In this document: piece by piece, positions 1 through 6,924 of the stretch
Layout of the letters: every line of letters begins with the position of its first letter
Numbering within the stretch: the first letter of the stretch is position 1
Made by a program: the position numbers and the translations under genes
Notes under the pieces: generated by a model
Told to the model about the DNA's origin: nothing
Seen by the model: the letters and a program-made list of their open reading frames with translations, nothing else
Databases searched by the model: none
DNA from: Anaerolineae bacterium
GTDB lineage: Bacteria > Chloroflexota > Anaerolineae > Anaerolineales > Villigracilaceae
NCBI GenBank assembly: GCA_003484265.1
Contig: DNDO01000228.1
Span: 12,745 to 25,064 of the forward strand
Direction: 5' to 3'
Length of the DNA stretch: 12,320 bases

Positions 1-260
1 GTCTTGCTCGGATCGTCAGCGACTACGCCATCTTCGCCTACCTTTGCGACGTATTCATTCACGAAGACTACCGCGCACACGGTCTCGGCAAATGGCTTAT
101 GGAAACCATCCACGCGCATCCCGACCTGCAGGGTCTCCGCCGCTGGGTGCTCGCCACGCACGACGCGCATGGTCTCTACAAACAATACGGCTGGACCCCT
201 CTCGAAAACCCCAATAACTGGATGGAAATCCTCAAGCGCTTTTCAGGCGAAAGCGGCTGA
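1..260 (+). CDS. GNAT family N-acetyltransferase, 3' fragment
   Basis: This is the C-terminal 85 residues of a GNAT acetyltransferase, read in the third frame (first full codon at base 3); the start lies outside the window. The acetyl-CoA pyrophosphate-binding motif A is visible as EDYRAHGLGKWLM (R-x-x-G-x-G pattern), followed by the later conserved stretch GLYKQYGWTPLENPNNWMEI, typical of the last strands of small GNAT enzymes. GNAT proteins transfer acetyl from acetyl-CoA to an amine of a small molecule or protein; the substrate cannot be told from this fragment. The stop codon TGA (258-260) overlaps the ATG of the next gene by one base, so the two are probably co-transcribed and translationally coupled. 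Family assignment is firm; specific function is unknown. Confidence 0.85.
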   Translation, partial: LARIVSDYAIFAYLCDVFIHEDYRAHGLGKWLMETIHAHPDLQGLRRWVLATHDAHGLYKQYGWTPLENPNNWMEILKRFSGESG

Positions 261-1438
261 TGCAGATCACGCTCAAAAAGGGACGCGAGAAGAGTCTTCT
301 CCGGCGCCATCCCTGGATTTTCTCCGGTGCTATTCTACAAGTGGATGGAGAACCCGCCGCCGGATCAACAGTTGACCTGCTCTCATCCGATAAGCAGTTT
401 CTCGCCCGGGCATCCTACTCCCCCCACTCCCAGATCCGCGCGCGTGTGTGGACTTTCAAAGACGAACCCGTTGACAGAGAATTCTTCCGCAAACGAATCC
501 ATCAAGCGACCAATACCCGCTCTTACCTATTTGATTCAAAAAATAATTCGGCACGTATGATCTACGCCGAGTCAGACAACCTGCCTGGTCTCATCGCAGA
601 CCGCTATGCTGACGTAATTGTCATGCAATGCCTTACAGCAGGCGCCGAATACTGGAAAGAAACTTTCGCCGACCTCCTGCTCGAAGAAACTGGACTCGCC
701 ACGATTTACGAACGCTCCGACGCAGACGTCCGTGAACTGGAAGGGCTTGAATCTAAAATCGGTTTACTACATGGCACGCTGCCCGATTCCCGTATCACGA
801 TCACCGAAAACAACATTCAATATAAAGTGAACCTTACCCAAGGACATAAGACCGGCTTTTACCTCGACCAACGCAAAAACAGGCTCAACGTCCGCGATCT
901 CGCAAAAGATAAAGACGTGCTGGATTGTTTTTGCTATACAGGCGGATTCACAATCAATGCGTTAGCTGGAAAAGCAAATTCTGTATTATCGGTGGACTCA
1001 TCCGCTGACGCACTTGAACTCTGCAAAGAAAACATCGCGCTCAACGATCTTCCTGTTGATAAACATTCATCCATCGAAGGCGACGTGTTTCAGTTATTAA
1101 GAAAATTCCGCGACGAAGCCCGCTCCTTCGACATGATCATCCTCGACCCTCCCAAGTTTGCACCCACCGCATCCCATGCTGAGAAAGCGACACGCGCCTA
1201 CAAGGACATCAACCTGCTGGCTTTCAAACTATTGCGTCCCGGCGGGATACTGGTCACGTTCTCGTGCTCGGGGGGAGTGGATTCAACGTTGTTCCAGAAG
1301 ATCGTGGCGGGATCAGCCCTCGATGCGGGAGTCGATGCGCAGATCGTTGAGCATCTGTCGCAAGGCCCAGACCATCCGATCTCATTACATTTTCCCGAAG
1401 GTGCGTATCTCAAGGGTTTGGTTTGTTTGAAAAGATAG
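260..1438 (+). CDS. rlmI: RlmI-like 23S rRNA (cytosine-C5) methyltransferase
   Basis: The 392-residue product matches the RlmI/YccW family in length (E. coli RlmI is 396) and layout. An N-terminal PUA-like RNA-binding domain covers about residues 1-75, a linker domain about 75-185, and a Rossmann SAM-dependent methylase the rest. Visible motifs are GHKTGFYLDQR (195-205), the SAM-binding loop DCFCYTGGF (222-230), DPPKFAP (296-302), and FSCSGG (334-339). Cys336 in the last motif is the expected catalytic nucleophile for C5 methylation. Known family members methylate C1962 (E. coli numbering) of 23S rRNA with SAM; the exact target here is inferred. The start ATG overlaps the stop of the upstream GNAT gene by one base and has only a weak Shine-Dalgarno, consistent with coupling. 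Related RlmK/RlmL C-terminal domains and other COG1092 proteins are the main alternative, but the PUA domain favours RlmI. Confidence 0.88.
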   Translation: MQITLKKGREKSLLRRHPWIFSGAILQVDGEPAAGSTVDLLSSDKQFLARASYSPHSQIRARVWTFKDEPVDREFFRKRIHQATNTRSYLFDSKNNSARMIYAESDNLPGLIADRYADVIVMQCLTAGAEYWKETFADLLLEETGLATIYERSDADVRELEGLESKIGLLHGTLPDSRITITENNIQYKVNLTQGHKTGFYLDQRKNRLNVRDLAKDKDVLDCFCYTGGFTINALAGKANSVLSVDSSADALELCKENIALNDLPVDKHSSIEGDVFQLLRKFRDEARSFDMIILDPPKFAPTASHAEKATRAYKDINLLAFKLLRPGGILVTFSCSGGVDSTLFQKIVAGSALDAGVDAQIVEHLSQGPDHPISLHFPEGAYLKGLVCLKR

Positions 1439-1472
1439 ATTTCACAGGTCTTCGCAAGAGACTAACGAAAGA

Positions 1473-1500
1473 GTGACATTGCACACGCAGTCCTTACAAT
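1473..1500 (+). promoter_or_regulatory. Candidate sigma-70 promoter for the FAD oxidoreductase gene
   Basis: A -35-like GTGACA (1473-1478, 5 of 6 to TTGACA) and a -10-like TACAAT (1495-1500, 5 of 6 to TATAAT) are separated by 16 bases. They lie in the only non-coding gap between rlmI and the oxidoreductase gene and would give a 5' leader of about 40 bases. No factor-independent terminator for rlmI is evident before it. Confidence 0.5.
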
Positions 1501-1534
1501 ATGTAGGCCTTATGATGAGACACGCGAAGTCTTG

Positions 1535-1541
1535 AAAGGAG
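1535..1541 (+). promoter_or_regulatory. Shine-Dalgarno that sets the oxidoreductase start
   Basis: AAAGGAG sits 5 bases before the ATG at 1547. An in-frame TTG at 1532 lies upstream of this site and would make the ribosome site part of the coding sequence, so 1547 is the better start. The ATG at 1543 is out of frame. Confidence 0.75.
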
Positions 1542-1546
1542 TATGG

Positions 1547-2728
1547 ATGAAACACTACAAATACTTGATCATCGGCGGCGGGTTGGCGGCAGACGCGGCA
1601 ACACGCGGCATCCGAGAATTGGACCCGGACGGTTCGATCGGTCTGATCAGCATGGAGAAAGACCCGCCCTATATGCGCCCGAACCTTTCAAAGGGATTGT
1701 GGAAGGGGCGACCTGTTGAAAAGATATGGCGAAAAACAGAAGAACGGGCTGAATTAATTTTAGGTCGCAAAGCGACTGCGCTCGATGTAAGGAAAAAATC
1801 GGTGGAGGATGATAAAGGGGATAAATATACCTACGACAAGCTGTTGCTCGCCACGGGTGGATCGCCGATACACCTACCATTCGGCGAACAGAACATTATT
1901 TATTACCGCGATTTTCAGGACTACCAGAACCTGCGAAAAATGGCGGACGAGAAAGACCACTTCATTGTCATCGGCGGCGGCTTCATCGGTTCTGAGATCG
2001 CCGCGGCGTTGACGATGGTCGGCAAAAAAGTTACTATGGTATTCCTCGAAGATGCTATCAATGGGCTGGTCCTCCCCAGCGATCTGGCGCATCACCTGAA
2101 CGATTTCTACCGCGAAAAAGGCGTGGAGGTGATACCCAATGATTCGGTCGCCAGCGTTGATAAAGAAGGAGAGCATTTCACTGTCCGCACCAAAAACGGA
2201 CGGGTCATCGAAACGGATGGTGTCGTTGCAGGAATCGGAATCCGCCCGAACGTTGAATTGGCAGAAGCGGCTGGACTCAAAGTTGATAATGGCATTGTGG
2301 TGAACGAGAAGCTTGAAACATCCGTTGAGGATATTTACGCAACAGGCGACTCAGTAAATTTCTTCCATATGGCATTAGGCAAACGGACACGCGTTGAGCA
2401 TGAAGACAACGCAGTCAAAATGGGAAAACTCGCAGGGCAGAACATGGCAGGCGGAAACGAGGCATATAACCACACTCCTCTTTTCTATTCTGATCTGTTT
2501 GAATTAGGTTACGAAGCAGTCGGGGAAACCAGCAGTAAGATGGAAACCGTCTCTGACTGGCATGAGCAATTCCAAAAAGGCACGATCTACTATTTGGATG
2601 GAGGACGTGTGCGCGGCGTGGTCCTATGGAATTTCTGGAAGCAGGTGGATAACGCGCGTGCGCTGATGCTGGAGAGGGGACCCTTCAAGGCGGAGGATCT
2701 GGTGGGGATGATAAAGGTGAATGAATAA
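1547..2728 (+). CDS. AIF/ferredoxin-reductase-like FAD/NAD(P) oxidoreductase
   Basis: This 393-residue soluble flavoprotein belongs to the two-dinucleotide-binding-domain (glutathione-reductase fold) superfamily. Residues 6-19 (YLIIGGGLAADAAT) form the FAD-binding beta-alpha-beta unit, followed by DPPYMRPNLSKGLWKG (39-54), LLLATGGSP (99-107), the NAD(P)-binding unit FIVIGGGFIGSEIAAAL (139-155), and the FAD-contact motif IYATGDSVNFF (263-273). The first motif and PPYxRPxLSKGLW resemble AIF-type and rubredoxin/ferredoxin reductases rather than disulfide reductases; no redox-active CxxxxC pair follows the FAD motif. A C-terminal domain (about 310-390) with WNFWKQVDNAR matches AIF-like proteins. 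The likely role is electron transfer from NAD(P)H to an unidentified acceptor; no ferredoxin, rubredoxin or oxygenase gene is adjacent. The start was chosen from a well-placed Shine-Dalgarno. Confidence 0.85.
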   Translation: MKHYKYLIIGGGLAADAATRGIRELDPDGSIGLISMEKDPPYMRPNLSKGLWKGRPVEKIWRKTEERAELILGRKATALDVRKKSVEDDKGDKYTYDKLLLATGGSPIHLPFGEQNIIYYRDFQDYQNLRKMADEKDHFIVIGGGFIGSEIAAALTMVGKKVTMVFLEDAINGLVLPSDLAHHLNDFYREKGVEVIPNDSVASVDKEGEHFTVRTKNGRVIETDGVVAGIGIRPNVELAEAAGLKVDNGIVVNEKLETSVEDIYATGDSVNFFHMALGKRTRVEHEDNAVKMGKLAGQNMAGGNEAYNHTPLFYSDLFELGYEAVGETSSKMETVSDWHEQFQKGTIYYLDGGRVRGVVLWNFWKQVDNARALMLERGPFKAEDLVGMIKVNE

Positions 2729-2795
2729 AAGTTGAGATGCTTGATGCATCGCACTTTCGTTATTACCTAAGAACCATTCAATAATTCATTGCCAA

Positions 2796-2804
2796 TGGTA
2801 AGAT
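2796..2804 (+). promoter_or_regulatory. Candidate extended -10 promoter of the SH3 lipoprotein gene
   Basis: TGG followed by TAAGAT (2799-2804) fits an extended -10 element. The -35 region upstream is poor. The predicted transcription start is about 28 bases before the ATG at 2839. The same TGN-TA(C/A)(A/G)AT pattern recurs before the clpC and LOG genes, which slightly raises its credibility. Confidence 0.4.
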
Positions 2805-2826
2805 GAGGTAAGACTGATTGACCTGT

Positions 2827-2833
2827 AAAGGAG
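2827..2833 (+). promoter_or_regulatory. Shine-Dalgarno that sets the SH3 lipoprotein start
   Basis: AAAGGAG lies 5 bases before the ATG at 2839. An upstream in-frame TTG (2818) would add seven polar residues before the Lys-containing signal peptide and would place the ribosome site inside the gene, so it is not used here. Confidence 0.75.
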
Positions 2834-2838
2834 CAGAC

Positions 2839-3591
2839 ATGAAACCCAAATCATTAACCATTATTCTCATTCTTACCATATTGGTGCAAGCATGCAATCT
2901 ACCATCCAGCACGCAGGTGACTGAAACGCCGACGGTGACAGTGGAACCATCTGCCACACCACCGTTACCGACCGAGACGCCAACACAAACACCTCTGCCC
3001 ACAGATACGCCTCCGCCCACGCTGACATCCACGCCTACGATTCCAATTGCCTTTCCTAAGGATGTGGCTGTCAATTGTCGTTTTGGTCCCGGCACAGCAT
3101 GGATCGTGTTGAGCGGATTACAGATCGGGCAATCCTCACAGATCGTCGGCAGAAGCGGAGATTTCAACTGGTGGTATATCGTTGACCCGCTCAACGCGAG
3201 CCGCAATTGCTGGGTCGCTGCAAGCGTTGTCAATACTGCAGGAAACCTCAACGGCATACCAACAGTTGCCGCGCCGGTCGCTTCTGTGATCAATGTGACA
3301 GTCAAGGTGGATCCGAAGGAACGCAATGTTGCCGGTTGTATAGGTCCTATCCCAACCAGCAAGATCGAAGGCACTATTGAAGTGAACGGTCCCGGAACCG
3401 TCAAATGGAATTTTGACACGCAACAGTTGGGAGCATTGCCCAGTCAATCGACGGATTTCGATGCAGCCGGCTCGAAAACATTTACCGCTGAATTCACCCC
3501 GTTACTCGTTGCCGGCACATACTGGGTCCGGATGGTTGTCACCTCTCCCAACAATACTCAAGGCGAGACGACCTACAAAATCAATTGCTAA
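2839..3591 (+). CDS. Secreted SH3-domain lipoprotein with Thr/Pro linker
   Basis: The 250-residue product begins with a lipoprotein signal peptide: KPK, a hydrophobic core (residues 6-16) and the lipobox-like LVQAC with lipidated Cys19. A Thr/Pro-rich, probably extended linker runs from about 20 to 70. A bacterial SH3-like domain follows (about 74-132), recognised from VAVNCRFGPGTAW and NCWVAASVV. The remainder (about 148-250) is beta-rich and looks Ig-like, with VKWNFDTQQLG and GTYWVRMVV. Only four cysteines lie outside the signal peptide counting Cys19 apart: Cys80, Cys124, Cys167 and Cys250, the last being the final residue; pairs 80-124 and 167-250 would suit extracellular disulfides. The role is unknown; SH3-like domains often bind cell-wall or surface polymers. 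The gene stands alone between its own promoter and a strong terminator. Confidence 0.85.
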   Translation: MKPKSLTIILILTILVQACNLPSSTQVTETPTVTVEPSATPPLPTETPTQTPLPTDTPPPTLTSTPTIPIAFPKDVAVNCRFGPGTAWIVLSGLQIGQSSQIVGRSGDFNWWYIVDPLNASRNCWVAASVVNTAGNLNGIPTVAAPVASVINVTVKVDPKERNVAGCIGPIPTSKIEGTIEVNGPGTVKWNFDTQQLGALPSQSTDFDAAGSKTFTAEFTPLLVAGTYWVRMVVTSPNNTQGETTYKINC

Positions 3592-3609
3592 AGATAAGAC
3601 AAATAATTT

Positions 3610-3643
3610 CCAAGGCGGATGCAAGTCCGCCTTGGTTCGTTTT
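3610..3643 (+). terminator. Rho-independent terminator after the SH3 lipoprotein gene
   Basis: A perfect 10-bp stem (3610-3619 with 3626-3635; CCAAGGCGGA and its complement) closes a 6-base loop and is followed by the T-rich run TTCGTTTT. It lies 18 bases after the lipoprotein stop codon and ends just 16 bases before the next start, so the downstream cassette needs its own promoter or read-through. Confidence 0.9.
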
Positions 3644-3647
3644 CAGA

Positions 3648-3653
3648 TAGAAT
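3648..3653 (+). promoter_or_regulatory. Possible -10 element for a leaderless start
   Basis: TAGAAT ends 6 bases before the ATG at 3660, which is the spacing expected if transcription begins on the start codon itself. No good -35 hexamer is seen 17 bases upstream, where the terminator stem lies. The assignment rests on position and on the absence of a Shine-Dalgarno. Confidence 0.3.
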
Positions 3654-3659
3654 TCATTC

Positions 3660-4685
3660 ATGGCCAATCCCCGCATCCGTACATCAGCTCTATTGTTGTT
3701 TTCGATTTTTCTCCTACTCGCCTGTCAGGTTTCCAATACCCCCGCATCGACTGCAGCACCTTCATCTCCGTCTTTAATATCAATTGGAACTCCGACTCAA
3801 ACAGAGACATCCACACCTATTGCGACGCTCACCGAAACAGCGACGCCGACACTCGAGCCTGCGCCTCTAGCCTCCCGCGTGCTGATCCTGTCCATCGACG
3901 GACTCCGCCCCGACGCCATTTCTCTGGCACCGATGCCAAACCTTTTGGCTCTCATGGAGAACTCGGCATATACACTCGCCGCGCAAACGATCCACCCAAG
4001 TTCCACACTGCCGTCGCATTCATCCATGCTAACAGGCGTATGCCCGTCCAAACACGGCGTGGACTGGAACGATTACATCCCATCAAATGGATACGCCAAT
4101 GGCACAGACCTGTTCGATCTCTCTCACGCGGCGGGCCTCCAAACAGTTATGCATGTTGGCAAGGAAAAACTTCAACAGATCACAGAGCCAGCCAGTTTGG
4201 ACATCTTTACCTACGTCAATGACCGCGACCTGGTCGTGACACAGCGACTGCTCGATGACTTCCCGCAGGATTTTGGCGTGATGTTTGTTCACTTCCCGCT
4301 CGTGGACGGCATGGGACACGTCTACGGCTGGTTGTCGCCGGAACAGTTATCCGTCGCGTTTCGAGCCGATGAAGCGTTGGGGAAATTGCTGGCAGAGTTG
4401 GACGTCAGAGGCATCCGTGACGAAACCCTCATCATTATTACAGCCGATCATGGCGGTCACGATACAACGCACGGCTCCTCCCTGCCCGAAGACATGACAA
4501 TTCCATGGATCGCATCAGGAGCGGGCATACAACCTAAAGCATTGACAACACAAGTCCACACCATGGATACAGCCGCCACCACCGCCTTTGCGTTAGGCCT
4601 GCCCATCCCGCCTGAATGGGATGGTGTGCCGGTCTACGAAGCATTCAGTTTACCGGTCATAAGGCAGTCAGCGCAATGTCAGTAA
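3660..4685 (+). CDS. Type I phosphodiesterase/nucleotide pyrophosphatase lipoprotein
   Basis: The 341-residue product has a lipoprotein signal peptide (LLLFSIFLLLAC, lipidated Cys22), a Ser/Thr/Pro-rich linker (about 25-70) and an alkaline phosphatase-superfamily domain (about 72-325). All expected two-metal-site residues are visible: Asp80 in LSIDGLRPDA, the likely nucleophile Thr116 in SSTLPSHSSMLTG, Asp216 and His220 in VDGMGHVYG, Asp263 and His264 in TADHGGHD, and His300 in VHTMDTAATT. The Thr nucleophile and DGxGH motif point to the nucleotide pyrophosphatase/phosphodiesterase branch, acting outside the membrane on phosphodiester or phosphomonoester bonds; the substrate is unknown. No Shine-Dalgarno precedes the ATG. 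The 3' end overlaps the next gene by 10 bases, making this the first gene of a three-gene unit. Confidence 0.87.
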   Translation: MANPRIRTSALLLFSIFLLLACQVSNTPASTAAPSSPSLISIGTPTQTETSTPIATLTETATPTLEPAPLASRVLILSIDGLRPDAISLAPMPNLLALMENSAYTLAAQTIHPSSTLPSHSSMLTGVCPSKHGVDWNDYIPSNGYANGTDLFDLSHAAGLQTVMHVGKEKLQQITEPASLDIFTYVNDRDLVVTQRLLDDFPQDFGVMFVHFPLVDGMGHVYGWLSPEQLSVAFRADEALGKLLAELDVRGIRDETLIIITADHGGHDTTHGSSLPEDMTIPWIASGAGIQPKALTTQVHTMDTAATTAFALGLPIPPEWDGVPVYEAFSLPVIRQSAQCQ

Positions 4686-5293
4686 CCGCTTCCCCCATGA
4701 ACCGAAAAAGATTGTTCATCGCGGGCATTGTGCTCGTCACTTTGTTTGCCCTCTGCATAATTGGGCTCGTAACGCTGTTTGGCAGGCTCACAGGAACCAC
4801 TGAAGAAATAGGGCAAAGAACTCTCATCTCGGAACTGACTTACTGTAGTGAAGGACAGGCAAAGCCCTGTGTCGTATCATTTGGCATCGATGCAGATGGC
4901 AATATGCTGGTGAATATTCTTCTCACCGATCTTTCCTTTCCCAGCTTTTATTTGAAGATCGTGCGCGGTGAAAGTGAGGCTGTTTACGAATGTCAAAGAA
5001 TTGCGTCCGCGCCGAACAATGCATCCTGCATTGGCGAAAAAATGCCTCCCGGAGAAGTTCTACATTTCATACTCGTCTCGATCAAAGATGACACGCTTCT
5101 TGCAGAAGGCAACCTTTCCATCATTGGGCTGGCATTCCCTACATTGGAAATCGCGATCTCAACTGATACGCCTGTTGGAACGCCAATGCCAACTACTACT
5201 TCAGATTTCATTCCCTCCACCCCAACCCGGCGCTTCCTTCCCACCCCCACAAGGACAACAACACCATCATATCCAAATCCATCCTATCCATGA
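4676..5293 (+). CDS. Membrane-anchored protein with Thr/Pro-rich C-terminal tail
   Basis: I do not recognise this 205-residue protein. It has a short basic N-terminus (NRKR at 9-12), one hydrophobic segment (about 13-36) that looks like an uncleaved signal anchor, and a soluble, beta-rich middle domain (about 45-160) with three or four cysteines (CSEGQAKPC, YECQR, SCIGEK). A low-complexity Thr/Pro/Ser tail (about 163-205) ends in SYPNPSYP. The middle domain is therefore predicted outside the membrane. The start at 4676 was chosen because it overlaps the end of the phosphodiesterase gene and has a weak AAGG-type ribosome site about 10 bases upstream; an internal ATG at 4697 is an alternative that would keep the anchor. 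The stop overlaps the next start by four bases (ATGA), so coupling with the downstream membrane protein is likely. Confidence 0.7.
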   Translation: MSVTASPMNRKRLFIAGIVLVTLFALCIIGLVTLFGRLTGTTEEIGQRTLISELTYCSEGQAKPCVVSFGIDADGNMLVNILLTDLSFPSFYLKIVRGESEAVYECQRIASAPNNASCIGEKMPPGEVLHFILVSIKDDTLLAEGNLSIIGLAFPTLEIAISTDTPVGTPMPTTTSDFIPSTPTRRFLPTPTRTTTPSYPNPSYP

Positions 5294-6894
5294 GCATCCT
5301 GTTGGATGGCGCGTCTGTTTTTATCAGTAACTGGCAACTGATAACGGGAATACTTGCTTTAACCATCGTCCCCATACTGCTCATCGTCCCCCGTTTCAAA
5401 TCGGACCTCAAGCCTGCATCCACGTCAACAGGCATATTACTTGCCCTGATCATTATCTCCTCCCTCCTGCTAAGATTGGCATTTGTCTCGAAGGCATTGT
5501 TCCCATCTTATTTTGATTCGGCGCAGCATTACGCGATGATAAAAAATATCATGGCAGGTGATGCCTCACTGATACTAGGAGGATTGCAGACGAGTTACTA
5601 CCACATGGGGTTTCATTTCCTCACGGCGTTCCTTGCCTCCGTCTTTCAAACGGAAATAAAGGCAACAATGTTGATCCTCGGTCAGGTAATCCTGGCTGTG
5701 ATGCCGCTGACATTTTTTTTCATTATCAGATACGCCACACAGTCCACCTGGGCTGGGATGTTTGCTGTCATCCTCTCCGCATTGGGCTGGTACATGCCGT
5801 CTCATGCCGTGGACTGGGGGAAGTATCCTGCGCTGATGAGTCTGAGCCTTATTCCGCTAGTGTTGAGCCTGGCGTATTGGCTAGGAAAGAAAAATGACAT
5901 GGAGCTTTCTTGGAAACGTATACTTTTATATACTTTGTTTGGAGCAAGTATTCTAGTTACAGCCTTCGTGCATAGCAGGTCGTTGATAGTAATTGTTATC
6001 GCATTGATCGCATGGATCGTTTCCGATTGGTGGATGAAACTACATCTGGCGAATAAGCGGCTTATCCTATTTGTTTTACTGGGTGTGATCCTATCGGAGA
6101 TCATTGTTGTTCAGCGACATGGCGTCATGTCACTGCTCTTTGACCCTTATCTCAATAAAGGCATATTGACTACGTCGCTTGTTGTCTTGTTGTCAGTTTT
6201 TGCCTACAAAGAATATCCCCAACTGACATTCAGTTCCCTGTTGACGATCTGTTTACTGGTGGTGAGCCTTTTTATCCCTGTCAACGGATTTGTCCCCGGT
6301 CGTACGAATTTGACCTTGATGGACAGACCCTATGTGGAAATGATCCTCTTTATTCCACTGTCATTCCTTGGCGGGTTGGGCTTTGCTGGTTTGGAAAAGT
6401 GGATAAAGAATTCATATCAAAGATATGCACTGTTGATTGGTATCGGATTGGTTTTGATGTACGCAATTATCAACCATCAATTCTATCCATCCGATTGTTG
6501 TGTGATCGTAGGGAATGATGACGTGGCAGCAATAGTTTGGATGGAGGATCAGTTGCCCGTCGAGGCGAGAATCGGGATTGCGTCCACGGAGTTAAGAGTC
6601 ATTGCGGCGGATGTCGTCGAGGCATATGTGGGAGCGGACGCCGGTATCTGGGTCACGCCTTTGATCGGACGGCATACGATAACACTTCCGCATACTACTG
6701 AATTCGACCAGCAGGAAATGCTCGATCTGTTGTGCGCGGAAAAGATCGGCTATCTGTTTGTCGGGGAACTGGGACAGCCTTTTGATGTTACCCGATTGGA
6801 ATTCCGTCCTACATGGTATAGACCCTTGCTCTTGATGCCGGGAACAAGGGTCTATGAAGTGGTTGGGTGTGAAAAATTATCTCTGCTCTTTTGA
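5290..6894 (+). CDS. Multi-pass membrane protein, GT-C glycosyltransferase-like
   Basis: The 534-residue product has about 12 hydrophobic segments between residues 14 and 396 (for example 14-34, 47-67, 126-147, 211-228, 230-246, 258-274, 314-332, 348-366, 379-396) and a soluble C-terminal domain (about 405-534). The loop after the second segment carries FPSYFDSAQHYAMIKNI (71-87); an acidic residue in this first external loop (here Asp76) is the usual catalytic position in GT-C fold enzymes that use lipid-linked sugars. No closer family can be named from sequence alone; a transporter or a non-catalytic envelope protein remains possible. A CC pair (403-404) precedes the soluble domain. No Shine-Dalgarno is present; the ATG overlaps the preceding stop (ATGA), so expression probably depends on coupling. 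It is the last gene of the three-gene unit, and convergent to msrA, 30 bases away. Confidence 0.72.
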   Translation: MSILLDGASVFISNWQLITGILALTIVPILLIVPRFKSDLKPASTSTGILLALIIISSLLLRLAFVSKALFPSYFDSAQHYAMIKNIMAGDASLILGGLQTSYYHMGFHFLTAFLASVFQTEIKATMLILGQVILAVMPLTFFFIIRYATQSTWAGMFAVILSALGWYMPSHAVDWGKYPALMSLSLIPLVLSLAYWLGKKNDMELSWKRILLYTLFGASILVTAFVHSRSLIVIVIALIAWIVSDWWMKLHLANKRLILFVLLGVILSEIIVVQRHGVMSLLFDPYLNKGILTTSLVVLLSVFAYKEYPQLTFSSLLTICLLVVSLFIPVNGFVPGRTNLTLMDRPYVEMILFIPLSFLGGLGFAGLEKWIKNSYQRYALLIGIGLVLMYAIINHQFYPSDCCVIVGNDDVAAIVWMEDQLPVEARIGIASTELRVIAADVVEAYVGADAGIWVTPLIGRHTITLPHTTEFDQQEMLDLLCAEKIGYLFVGELGQPFDVTRLEFRPTWYRPLLLMPGTRVYEVVGCEKLSLLF

Positions 6895-6924
6895 GACTTA
6901 GCCCCCGAAAGAGCGAGTGTTTGA

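Noticed and set aside
4..375. Open frame of 123 residues on the + strand at the left edge
   Set aside because: It overlaps the GNAT fragment and rlmI in another frame, and its translation is a low-complexity Ser/Thr/Arg mix with no family resemblance.
1446..1463. Imperfect inverted repeat after rlmI
   Set aside because: Short, bulged stem without a T-run; not a credible terminator.
2736..2750. Small hairpin (GATGC/GCATC) after the oxidoreductase gene
   Set aside because: Only five pairs and no T-run follows, so it is too weak to call a terminator.
2920..3045. Repeated ACN-CCN triplets in the lipoprotein gene, resembling a tandem repeat or CRISPR-like pattern
   Set aside because: It encodes the Thr/Pro linker; the units vary in sequence and spacing and there are no unique spacers.
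2778..3419. 213-residue minus-strand open frame across the SH3 lipoprotein gene
   Set aside because: It is the mirror of the Thr/Pro linker (it reads as Gly/Val repeats) and conflicts with a clear lipoprotein.
3413..4222. 269-residue + strand open frame spanning the terminator and the phosphodiesterase gene
   Set aside because: It runs through a strong terminator and overlaps a gene with an intact catalytic motif set; its composition is typical of an off-frame reading.
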